Of a stretch of DNA of 64,000 nucleotides, positions 49,101-55,147 are shown one piece after another. This DNA comes from Halomonas sp. SpR1 (GTDB taxonomy: Bacteria; Pseudomonadota; Gammaproteobacteria; Pseudomonadales; Halomonadaceae). Each line of letters begins with the position of its first letter. Positions within the stretch are counted from its first letter, which is position 1. The notes under the pieces are model-generated. The model did not search any database and was not told the DNA's origin. It worked only from the letters and a program-made list of their open reading frames with translations. The stretch lies in assembly GCF_031010175.1 (NCBI RefSeq), contig NZ_JAUAMB010000002.1, forward strand, positions 186,001 to 250,000. Direction: 5' to 3'. The position numbers were made by a program, and so were the translations under genes.

Positions 49101-51504
49101 GCCTGACATGCAGGATGGTGGCTCGGGCATGACGAATGCCCGGGCGGCAGAAATCATGGAGAAGGTGGCCAACTCTGGCAAGCAGGCTGAATACGACCGT
49201 TTGGCCAAGACCGTTTATGACATGACCCGTTTGCGCCGTGATGCAATACGTGAAGGCGGGCTGGAAGATGACACGGTGGTAGATGCCTGGGAAGCGGCAT
49301 GGCAGTACTACGTGCCGTTAAAAGGCAATGCTGCCGATGATCCAGGTCGCCCCAAGACAGGGCGCGGCTTTGAAGTTAGTGGTCGAGAATCGCGCACGGC
49401 AGCAGGCCGTAAAAGCATTGCTGACTCTCCATCATCCCAAGTGATCGTTGATGCCAACGAGTCGCTTATCCGCCGGCGCAAGAACGAAGTCGCGCAGTCG
49501 CTTCTCTCGCTGGTGACTGACCACCCCAATCCTTCGTTGTGGGAAGTGTTTACCGATAACAACCCGGATAAGCAGCGCACGCCGGTGACTGTTACCGACC
49601 CTGACACAGGCAAAAACCGCATCGAGGTGCAGGAGCGTCCCGTCAATATGGCGGGCAACAATAAATACTTCAAAGTAAAGCGGGCAGGGCGCACCTACTA
49701 CCTCAAGATTCACGACGAGCGCTTGATGAACGCCATGCGCAATGTTGGGCCTGAGAATAATGGCTTGCTAATCCGTATGGCCAGCACAGCCACTCGGGCA
49801 ATGTCAGCCATGATGACCAGCTATAACCCTGAATTCATGCTGACCAACTTCACGCGTGACGTTCAAACTGCGTTGCTGAACCTGACGGCTGAACAGACTC
49901 GCGACGACGGTAAGATTAAAGGAGAGGCCGTTGTTCGCCAAACGGCGCGAGACATTGGCCCGGCCATGAAGGCGGCTTGGAGAGGCTTGCAAAACAAGCC
50001 GGGGAAAAACGACAGCGGTCGTGAGTGGGATACCTGGTTTAAAGAGTTTCAGGAAGACGGCGCCAAAACGGGCTACTTCGATATGAAGGATATCGGCTCG
50101 CAGGCCAAGGAGATTCAATCTATGGTGCGTCGCGCCGACGGTACCACCATGTCGCATATGCTGAAGGCGCGTAAGAAAACGGCTGACTTCGTTGAAAACA
50201 TGAATGGTGCTGTTGAGAACGCGGTGCGCCTATCTGCCTACGCCAATGCGCGTCGTGCCGGTATTTCCCGAAAGCAGGCGGCCAGCCTGGCCAAAAACAT
50301 GACAGTCAACTTTAACCGCCGTGGGGAAGCGGGTACCGCACTCAACGCGGCGTATATGTTTGCCAATGCCTCTGTCCAGGGCACCATGAACTTCGCCCGC
50401 ACCATGGTAACGGCAAAGAACACGCCGGATGGCAAAAGCCCGATGAACGTATGGGCGCGTGCCAACATGGCGCAGAAGCTAGCGTTTGGAATGGCGTCAG
50501 GTGCGTTCGCCCTGGGCATGCTTAACCGCTGGGCCTCTGAGGAAGATGAAGATGGCGTTCTGTTTTATGACAAGGTTCCTGACTACGTCAAAGAGCGCAA
50601 TATCGTCATCATGAGCAGTCTCTGGGGCGGCGAGCCTGATGATTTCATATCAATCCCGCTGCCGTATGGCTATAACGTTTTTTCAGTGATCGGTACCCAT
50701 GCCGAGGCTGTTACCGCAGGCACGCTGGATGCAACCGAGGCGGGTAAAAACCTTGGCCTAGCAATTCTCGGTAGCTTTTCACCTATCGGCTGGGAAGATT
50801 CAGATAGCGCAACCGGCTTGTTTATGAAGAACCTGACGCCAACGCTCGTGCGGTCATTCGCCCAAGTAGGCTTTAACGAAGACTTTGCGGGTCGCATGAT
50901 CTACAGGGAGGATCTACCGTTTGGCACGCCGACACCTGATAGCTTGCGCGCCATGCCCAGCACGCCAGAGCCCTATAAGGCTATCGCCAGCTTCCTCAAT
51001 GATTTGACCGGAGGCAGCGAGTATCAAACCGGTAGCGTTGATATTAATCCAGATGTCATGCAGCACCTGGTCAACTACTACGGTGGCGGGGCATGGGGCT
51101 TTGTCGAAAAATCGTCAAGCTTTGCTGCCCGCGTAGCCACTGGCGAGGAAGTCGAGCGGTACCGGATACCGTTTGCAGGGCGATTTGCCAGCAGCACCTC
51201 GCCTTATCGTGACCAAGCGTTGTTCTATGAACGCCGTGATGAACTCGGGCAGATTGCCAATGAAGCGGATGCACTGAAGGGGCGGGAGCGGATCGACTTT
51301 CGGCGCAATTATTTCGAGCAAATCCGACTATTCAACCGCGCCAAGAATATCGAAAAGCAGCTACAGGAGTATCGCAAGCGGCGAGATCGCATCCAGGAAA
51401 ACGAGACACTCAGTGAGGAAGCTAAGAAGAACCGGATAGAGATGATAGAGAGGCAAATGAAGCGCCGGGTGGATGACTTTAATCGGCGCTATAACGAGCT
51501 TTAG
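43198..51504 (+). CDS. Giant polyvalent protein with ParB-like, two zincin-like and GNAT-like domains
   Basis: 2768 aa from GTG 43198, which has AAGGAG at 43186-43191; the ATG at 43180 lacks a ribosome site. Regions in order: an ejection-protein-like N-terminus (1-350); a ParB/Srx-like domain (about 575-690, DGHHRINLAK near 634); a low-complexity linker; a metallopeptidase-like HEVVGH motif at 1370-1375; a second HESVGH at 1590-1595; a GNAT-like domain (about 1726-1815, GAGSDVMRRLTQW and FYKRFGF); and a C-terminal LPD38-like region (from about 1860) with NFTRDVQ near 2216, hydrophobic helices and a terminal coiled coil. Phage polyvalent proteins of this kind are thought to be injected with the DNA to protect it and to attack host defences. 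Confidence 0.85.
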   Translation: MNAAENRTLPKWTDIANDPDFQAADWQTKQRVRGEFYRRAIEPQVPESLRADVQSQFFTRTEADVFGRQEEKPASEDSSTDSPNLASNALRNAGERGLDLAGNALQFVGNMADRGEKAITDALGGINPGVIGGSSDEMRERGYEPDVELGGFGLDFTMRAKPEDTSTGLIDTGQAVEDISLGYQPNYTIDRALDEPSLKTLAGAAAEQGPAALADMAGLVVSLPAYLAARTQEIGEGRVENDGREGMPEGRDYAVSGPTAAASVLLDRFALGRLLPGGKNAVTSARQIPGAVGRAAGTEGLTEAIQEGGIEYAGESVGTEAGWDPVTAGRRAAGGVIVGAPTGGAVRGGTAGMELRGSRRQGGGEPETDPAPIEEPAPADGAAPSPKAETANVEAVGTAAELIAKPRFELSSAEREVRDSISYGDAFKALRAAAEERGDSDAVAELDAVSGEISAALEAETMARTRNDGEAFTAIREQLQSASERFTRVMDRLNAPASSVDSSQERNNEDGNAEWKEAWREQAAEDGIADYDPNADLPDTTIDIDGQQDKPTTTVANESIEQAPNQPSANPDRMLPRRVPVERIEVDPEAYQFRTDVNEVGVDSRLAGVKSWDDLRAGNLILHERLDGSLFAADGHHRINLAKQLSQPDVNAIVLREADGVTVEDARREAAEANIAAGNATAIDAAKVFRNSEEDTSNTIAQRNLPRSQVVRDGIDIAKLEDEPFGAVLNQVVTEKDGASIGRAFEDADQQLAAIDVFQRVKPTNENQRAILVNEIRQAGFANSQSDQMGMFGDDPSQSLIGERVRLMDNLRQSLVRDRRLFATLNDNAQTAEQAGNRIARDQNEALQDASAQAVDLLQRATTTPEINQQINDAARRVNEGESLSSVTRELKEALLHGPNATATKQSRTPASSDGSTPQTRVEQREDNAVPGRDDSRAASAGEQRLGAGEREQTAGNVTLKADGSPFQTRRAVELSKRFRESPNAEPVEVEGGWGFTSQQTDATRTGQSSRSPQHIKWQRRSNGSRVWEGSDGTVIADHSISSGGNRIPLFMVFADQQAFHRGDNFTSGKTLTEAKHLASTVERPAQQQEAFLESQTEDSLAQREQQREQAEQADAQQRQEETQRAQADRDLKDFNLTGSDRQADVLAAGGQSDLLGAQPSLESATQATEQPSPKSTRPRKPAKLTPRQQRVSDAFGGAMPGDTINLLTDVGYSKAGNAYTIDSINKDGTLQATNVERGSSVLISQGDWTLASRRSKAPIVEVITQAGQGELREQEAMYSLRSVVRGDGQERGVDLKEAQRIADAFMADYNGHIPLDIMVVNRQEDAYGAAATRDKVGTIKGAYHSGSGKLVLVAANLRSARDGRETLRHEVVGHFGLNTFEPAIKRRILDRILETEKVPSLRPAWRHVNRHYPAATTPADIRAEEVFAYLAEREKGRFGAVWDRVLSLLNRAMRQAGLSKHTLSRAELHDLASTISKEIRDGRRQQRTFPETDQDQFQKEDAEPLSNNAEPKAAQVTVSDINSSLKRMPELADTRVIQSATELPSDALMGMMLRGINPSDVRGMFVGGELYVVADNMASVDEAVRTAVHESVGHKGIRGVLGAELEPLMLEVYKSHTRSQAGRDNIAAIQAAYPFIDVTTHEGKVTLAEELVAHYIEDSNGSPTLSQRIKSTVRRLLRKLFPNIEWRTNDILALGEQSRRWLRRQQAQRDLTSQDETLYSLMEQQSSITHRELSKQLRDEYPGLKLDMASRGQRVTISRIVSPSENEGAGSDVMRRLTQWADASDKTLALTPSSDFGGNVKRLREFYKRFGFIDNKGRNKDYEISESMYREPDHGVGEQRFSLNAPPGTPGGNFSDSDSTNFAMPDEALTDTAIRKTADKMRPLKILEDAIRRSGREIEEEADVYLAEELFHGKAEYDLRQLREQYVEPLAKGLARAKISQADLDEYLYARHAPERNATIAERNPDKPDMQDGGSGMTNARAAEIMEKVANSGKQAEYDRLAKTVYDMTRLRRDAIREGGLEDDTVVDAWEAAWQYYVPLKGNAADDPGRPKTGRGFEVSGRESRTAAGRKSIADSPSSQVIVDANESLIRRRKNEVAQSLLSLVTDHPNPSLWEVFTDNNPDKQRTPVTVTDPDTGKNRIEVQERPVNMAGNNKYFKVKRAGRTYYLKIHDERLMNAMRNVGPENNGLLIRMASTATRAMSAMMTSYNPEFMLTNFTRDVQTALLNLTAEQTRDDGKIKGEAVVRQTARDIGPAMKAAWRGLQNKPGKNDSGREWDTWFKEFQEDGAKTGYFDMKDIGSQAKEIQSMVRRADGTTMSHMLKARKKTADFVENMNGAVENAVRLSAYANARRAGISRKQAASLAKNMTVNFNRRGEAGTALNAAYMFANASVQGTMNFARTMVTAKNTPDGKSPMNVWARANMAQKLAFGMASGAFALGMLNRWASEEDEDGVLFYDKVPDYVKERNIVIMSSLWGGEPDDFISIPLPYGYNVFSVIGTHAEAVTAGTLDATEAGKNLGLAILGSFSPIGWEDSDSATGLFMKNLTPTLVRSFAQVGFNEDFAGRMIYREDLPFGTPTPDSLRAMPSTPEPYKAIASFLNDLTGGSEYQTGSVDINPDVMQHLVNYYGGGAWGFVEKSSSFAARVATGEEVERYRIPFAGRFASSTSPYRDQALFYERRDELGQIANEADALKGRERIDFRRNYFEQIRLFNRAKNIEKQLQEYRKRRDRIQENETLSEEAKKNRIEMIERQMKRRVDDFNRRYNEL
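45887..46072 (+). CDS. Nested frame inside the giant gene, possible overlapping gene
   Basis: 61 codons in the +1 frame relative to the giant gene. It is protein-like (VHQHLATDRLRKQGWSNEKI) and helical, and its third codon positions are GC-rich as expected for coding DNA here. The giant frame over the same DNA is GC-poor at third positions and low in complexity. AAGGA lies upstream of ATG 45887. Either an overprinted small gene, or a former domain now read out of frame because of insertions/deletions on both sides. Confidence 0.4.
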   Translation: MALTQQQRNNHVHQHLATDRLRKQGWSNEKITQYLDETTHEQRVQANNAWVLENESKQQET

Positions 51505-51519
51505 GGAAGGAGTGTCTCA

Positions 51520-51552
51520 GCCCTCAATGATTCTACTGGTTTTGTTGAGGGC
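51520..51552. terminator. Inverted repeat between convergent operons
   Basis: GCCCTCAA (51520-51527) and TTGAGGGC (51545-51552) pair perfectly over 8 bp around a 17-nt loop, between the giant gene and the end of the leftward operon. No strong T-run, so termination is uncertain. Confidence 0.4.
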
Positions 51553-51742
51553 CTATGTCCAACATATCCATTCGCGTCTCCCAGTCATCCACTAAACGGC
51601 GCTGCTGGTTTTCTGGCAGCATCTGGAAAAGCATTTGAGTCTGTTGGCGCAGGTCGGATATGTCTTCTCTAGCAGCAAAATAAAGGCCTGCAAAAAGCGT
51701 GGAAGCAAAAAATAGCAATAGAATTATGCCGTTTTTATCCAT
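51533..51742 (-). CDS. Small one-TM protein
   Basis: 69 aa. An N-terminal membrane helix (GIILLLFFASTLFAGLYFA) followed by a short charged helix. Last gene of the leftward Panacea-containing operon. It could be a third member of that cassette or a spanin-like protein; no family recognised. Confidence 0.6.
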   Translation of the reverse strand: MDKNGIILLLFFASTLFAGLYFAAREDISDLRQQTQMLFQMLPENQQRRLVDDWETRMDMLDIGPQQNQ

Positions 51743-51809
51743 TATGACACCGAAGAAGGTAAGCTTTTTTAGAAGTCTAATAAACGGAGGGGTGAACGGC
51801 GAGGGCCTG

Positions 51810-52277
51810 CTATTGCTTTTGGTCTGGCTTGGGTGTTTCCACTTTTCCTTCAGCCGCCTGTTCAGTCTTGGGCGCTTCCGGTTTGTTCTCAGCAGGAGGT
51901 TGAGGCTCCGGCTTCTTAAGGCCTAGATTAATCCTAGGTAGCAGCTGGTTTAGCCAGAAGTGAATTTCTTCAACGCCCATTCGACGGGCAAAAATAAGCA
52001 GGGCGAACAACTGTGTGACTCCTACCACCAGAGGAAGAGTCCAAGTATCAACACCCTGCATTGCCCATACGTCGAAAATAATTACTAGTGCGACAACGAA
52101 AAGAAATCGATCTTCGCGACGACCGTCTTTCTCTCTAGCGAGCTCCTGTTCAACATCCACCAATGCACTGCTATCTGGGTAATTCTTAGCTGGCTTGCTA
52201 ACTGGGTTCCCTGCTAGTTGATCAAGCTCGTTCTTTTGCCCAAGGCTCGGTGGTGGGGAACCGCTCTCTGTACTCAT
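51810..52277 (-). CDS. Two-TM membrane protein, candidate toxin partner of the Panacea protein
   Basis: 155 aa. Two adjacent membrane helices (about 58-76 and 80-100) between a disordered N-terminus and a Pro/Glu/Lys-rich tail. It overlaps the end of the Panacea gene by 56 bp. Small membrane proteins are among the known toxin types neutralised by Panacea antitoxins, so a toxin role is plausible, but it is inferred from gene pairing alone. Confidence 0.65.
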   Translation of the reverse strand: MSTESGSPPPSLGQKNELDQLAGNPVSKPAKNYPDSSALVDVEQELAREKDGRREDRFLFVVALVIIFDVWAMQGVDTWTLPLVVGVTQLFALLIFARRMGVEEIHFWLNQLLPRINLGLKKPEPQPPAENKPEAPKTEQAAEGKVETPKPDQKQ

Positions 52278-52698
52278 TAATTATCATTTCCTGTTCAATT
52301 GGAACATTCCGCATGCCGGGTACGTAGCTGTGCGCCCAAGCAGAAATAGGTTCGTGGGTGATATCCACTAACCGGAAGGGCTCTAAGCTGCCCAAGCGTC
52401 CAACAGCATCTATGATGATTTGGCCTTCTTCGGTACTCGGGTCAAGATCAGGAATATGATTGAAAATATTCTGAATATTCGAGCTGCCATAACTAGATGC
52501 ATAGTTGTAAACAGAGGGAAGCACTGGCCCATATGGCCACGCCTGAAAACGCTCGTCATTGATCAACGGTTCACCATCGTGGCGACCTGAATAAATCATG
52601 TGCGCAATATAAAGTATTTTGTGCAGCTGTAAATTGCTCAACGCCCAACCGGACGCTGCACATGCTGCCTTGGCTGCCTGCATAGCGGAGATAGCCAT
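52222..52698 (-). CDS. Panacea-domain (DUF4065) protein, candidate antitoxin
   Basis: 158 aa. The pattern LSNLQLHKILYIAHMIYSGRHDGEPLINDERFQAWPYGPVLP is diagnostic for DUF4065/Panacea (quoted region about residues 20-61; key residues H26, Y30, WPYGPV). Panacea proteins (SocA/GepA relatives) act as antitoxins for many unrelated toxins. GGAGG precedes the ATG. The gene overlaps a two-TM protein gene, as in panAT pairs. Confidence 0.85.
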   Translation of the reverse strand: MAISAMQAAKAACAASGWALSNLQLHKILYIAHMIYSGRHDGEPLINDERFQAWPYGPVLPSVYNYASSYGSSNIQNIFNHIPDLDPSTEEGQIIIDAVGRLGSLEPFRLVDITHEPISAWAHSYVPGMRNVPIEQEMIINEYRERFPTTEPWAKERA

Positions 52699-52834
52699 TG
52701 TTACCTCCTTCCAAAAACCGTAAGGGTATTGGTGTGTGTAGTTACAACATAGCGCATTTTGCTACCTGTTAGATAGCTAATAGCCGCAAAGGTTTAGGCC
52801 TAATCCTTTTTGCTAGCGGTAGGGGTAGGGCGCG

Positions 52835-53497
52835 CTAGCTTGCGACCTTATTTCTATATATAAGCTGAAGCACCACAACACCCCATATTCTGAAGCTTTC
52901 ATCATCCACAGCTAATGCTGGAAATTGGGGGTTAAGGGGCACCAGAAATTGACAATCGTTTAGCTCTACCGAGTACCGCTTAAAAATAGGCTCCCCTCCT
53001 ATTTCCGCCAAGACGTCATCGCCACTTGCAGCGGGGACATTTGGATCAACAACTATTACAGAACCATCTGGGTACTCGGGAGCCATGCTGTTGCCGCGAA
53101 CTACTAAGGCAAATGCTTCATCGCTGGCAACATCCGGGATAGGTAGTACTTGTTGAAAAAATCCGGTGTTTCGATTTCTGATGCTATCAATTGACCAATT
53201 TAAAATCGGAACATGGGGAGCCGCAAGCGAATCCCTCATGCTGTCCTCAGTGAGTATATCAAGGTCTGATTCTTCGTCGCCAAACTCAAGCCATTCCGCC
53301 GTGGTTCCTAGCGCTGAAGCTAATCTTTCTAGCGTATCTGCCCTGGGCTCTGACTTACCCCTTTCGTATGAAGATATTTGGCGCTGGCTAACGCCTGAAA
53401 TTGCAGAAAGCTCACCTTGGTTGACTCCAAAAGACTTTCTTTTAAATTTCAGTCTGTTGCCAATTGTTGGTGATGTCCTGTAGTCATCCATAGTCAT
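52835..53497 (-). CDS. Second prophage repressor, HTH plus S24 domain
   Basis: 220 aa. HTH (QGELSAISGVSQRQISSYERG, about 27-47) and an S24-like C-terminal domain with Ser137 (RGNSMAP) and Lys173 (EPIFKRYS). No Ala-Gly pair is seen in the linker, so self-cleavage is uncertain. It is divergent from an Arc-like gene and a P22-type antirepressor and probably represses them, forming a second immunity region. A start at 53491 is also possible. Confidence 0.85.
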   Translation of the reverse strand: MTMDDYRTSPTIGNRLKFKRKSFGVNQGELSAISGVSQRQISSYERGKSEPRADTLERLASALGTTAEWLEFGDEESDLDILTEDSMRDSLAAPHVPILNWSIDSIRNRNTGFFQQVLPIPDVASDEAFALVVRGNSMAPEYPDGSVIVVDPNVPAASGDDVLAEIGGEPIFKRYSVELNDCQFLVPLNPQFPALAVDDESFRIWGVVVLQLIYRNKVAS

Positions 53498-53525
53498 AAA
53501 TACCTATTTGGCACCTTATTTTCAC

Positions 53526-53580
53526 TTGCAAGAAGTCGTATATGACTCTAGCATTGGTCGTGTAAGGCAAATTAAACGAC
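53526..53580 (+). promoter_or_regulatory. Promoter/operator of the antirepressor operon
   Basis: -35 TTGCAA (53526-53531) and -10 TAGCAT (53549-53554) at 17 bp. The spacer contains AGTC-N6-GACT (53534-53547), and GTCGT (53557-53561) pairs with ACGAC (53576-53580). These inverted repeats are candidate sites for the second repressor or the Arc-like protein. Confidence 0.55.
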
Positions 53581-53596
53581 TGTGAAAGGGATCATT

Positions 53597-53809
53597 ATGA
53601 CCATTTCAAACATGCACCCTACTTCTATTCGATTGCAGCCTCATGAGGTTGATCGTATTCGCGAGGCGGGTAGCCAAAATTGCCGCTCCCTTACTGCCGA
53701 GCTTCGTTACCGCGCACTCGCTTGGGATGGAATGAAGGAGCGAGCGGAAAAAGCAGAACAAGCGATGTATCAAATGCTGCTGGGCGGCCAGGCCCAGCAG
53801 CGCGGTTAA
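53597..53809 (+). CDS. Arc/Mnt-like ribbon-helix-helix regulator
   Basis: 70 aa from ATG 53597. TSIRLQPHEVDRIREAGSQN followed by helices is the Arc-type ribbon-helix-helix layout. It precedes the antirepressor as Arc does in P22 immI and probably limits its expression. An earlier GTG at 53582 is less likely. Confidence 0.75.
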   Translation: MTISNMHPTSIRLQPHEVDRIREAGSQNCRSLTAELRYRALAWDGMKERAEKAEQAMYQMLLGGQAQQRG

Positions 53810-53832
53810 ACCCCGATCCAAGGAATATAACC

Positions 53833-54771
53833 ATGAAAGATTCTAGCACTAGCGCCGTGACAGTTCCATTTAACGGAAACAACCTGTTCCTTGTCGAACA
53901 CAACCACGAGCCTTATGTTCCAATGCGCCCCGTGGTTACCGGTATGGGCTTAGCTTGGCAGACTCAACAAAAGAAACTTTCTGAAAATACAAGAAGGTGG
54001 GGAACCGTCACCCTCAGGGTGACGGTTGGTAAAGACGGTAAATCACGCGAGATGGTAAGCATCCCCTTGAGAAAGCTCTTTGGATGGATGAGTACCATAC
54101 AAGTTTCTCGCGTCAAAACAGAATCGCAAGAAGCAGTTAAAAAATATCAAGATGAATGTGATGATGTTCTTGCTGACCATTGGACAAAAGGCAGTTTGAA
54201 GCAACCATCTTCAAGAGGGTTGCCTAATCCACTATCGCCCAGTTGCCAGCGTGGCCTTCAAAAAGCTATTGCTTCGCGCATCTATTCCCAGGTCGTTAAA
54301 GATCGGCGTCCAGCAGCGTTCAAGAAAATCTACAGCCATCTAAAAGATCGCTTCGGCGTAGCCAAGTATGACCAGATACCTGACGAGCGCTATACAGAGG
54401 CGCTGGGCGCAGTCGAAACCTACTCCTTTAACGGTGATTTTTTAGAAGCAGAGGCATTGCCTGAAGCCAAACAGGTTAAGGTGCTTGATCTAGACGCATG
54501 GCTGGATATGAACCACTACATCCAGCACCGTCAGAAGGATTCGCGGTATGTGTTGATAGCGCCTAAATACTTGATCGACTCTGAGTATCGCTCTCCAACT
54601 CTGCGGCTAGTCAAAGAAATGGAAGCGGAAGGGCATAGCCTGGATGCATGCCGCCTTGAGGTCATTAGCCTGCGACACCATCTTTCAAGCTGTATTAGCA
54701 AAATTGAGCAGATGATGGGGATTGCTCAGGGTATTAAAGTGCAAGCAGTGAGCTTCACTCGCCAGCAATAA
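53833..54771 (+). CDS. P22-type antirepressor
   Basis: 312 aa. The N-terminal P22_AR_N-like domain includes VPFNGNNLFLVEHNHEPYVP, MRPVVTGMGLAW and SIPLRKLFGWM, then a helical C-terminal region (about 190-312). Antirepressors bind the CI protein and trigger induction. AAGGA precedes the ATG. A terminator follows the gene. Its control by the second repressor and the Arc-like protein would link both immunity regions. Confidence 0.88.
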   Translation: MKDSSTSAVTVPFNGNNLFLVEHNHEPYVPMRPVVTGMGLAWQTQQKKLSENTRRWGTVTLRVTVGKDGKSREMVSIPLRKLFGWMSTIQVSRVKTESQEAVKKYQDECDDVLADHWTKGSLKQPSSRGLPNPLSPSCQRGLQKAIASRIYSQVVKDRRPAAFKKIYSHLKDRFGVAKYDQIPDERYTEALGAVETYSFNGDFLEAEALPEAKQVKVLDLDAWLDMNHYIQHRQKDSRYVLIAPKYLIDSEYRSPTLRLVKEMEAEGHSLDACRLEVISLRHHLSSCISKIEQMMGIAQGIKVQAVSFTRQQ

Positions 54772-54791
54772 TAGTAGGCATCATGTATAAG

Positions 54792-54813
54792 AGCCGCCTT
54801 CGGGCGGCTTTTT
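54792..54813 (+). terminator. Terminator of the antirepressor operon
   Basis: AGCCGCC and GGCGGCT form a perfect 7-bp stem with a TTCG loop and a T-run. Confidence 0.85.
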
Positions 54814-54820
54814 ACTACCC

Positions 54821-54958
54821 TCAGTTGCGTTGCTCATCCACCAACCTATCCAGGCGCTCGATAAAGGTAGGCTTCGGTACCGTGCCGCCGGTTAGCTCTT
54901 CAAGGCGAGCAGCCGCCACGGCAAGCACGTTGACTAGGCCTATTACGCAGTCGGGTGA
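54821..54958 (-). pseudogene. Short coding-like remnant near attR
   Basis: A minus-strand frame reads protein-like from an in-frame stop near 54961 to TGA at 54821, including VAAARLEELTGG and PTFIERLDRL. Only a GTG at 54928 could start it, without a good ribosome site. Probably a truncated phage gene left at the prophage end. Confidence 0.35.
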
Positions 54959-55037
54959 TTAGCTTTGTATCCGTCAATTTTCTATAGAAGTATTCTACTG
55001 GGTTTCCATGATAGATCTCTTGCAATTTGAATGAACA

Positions 55038-55066
55038 TAGCACCGGAACCTCGCTAACGGTACAAT
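55038..55066 (+). promoter_or_regulatory. Possible phage-supplied promoter for lepA
   Basis: TACAAT at 55061-55066 matches a -10 box and equals the hexamer before the truncated lepA (1600-1605). The -35 is poor. It lies 82 bp before the lepA start codon and is inside phage DNA. Confidence 0.3.
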
Positions 55067-55147
55067 GCTCTCAAATTTATATTGCACGCACCAAGCAACT
55101 ATTTTTATCGTACACGGTTGCGTACATACCCCGGATTAAATCGGCAA

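Noticed and set aside
51520..51552. Treating this inverted repeat as a second attachment or cos site
   Set aside because: No matching copy elsewhere in the window and its position between convergent operons suits a weak bidirectional terminator.
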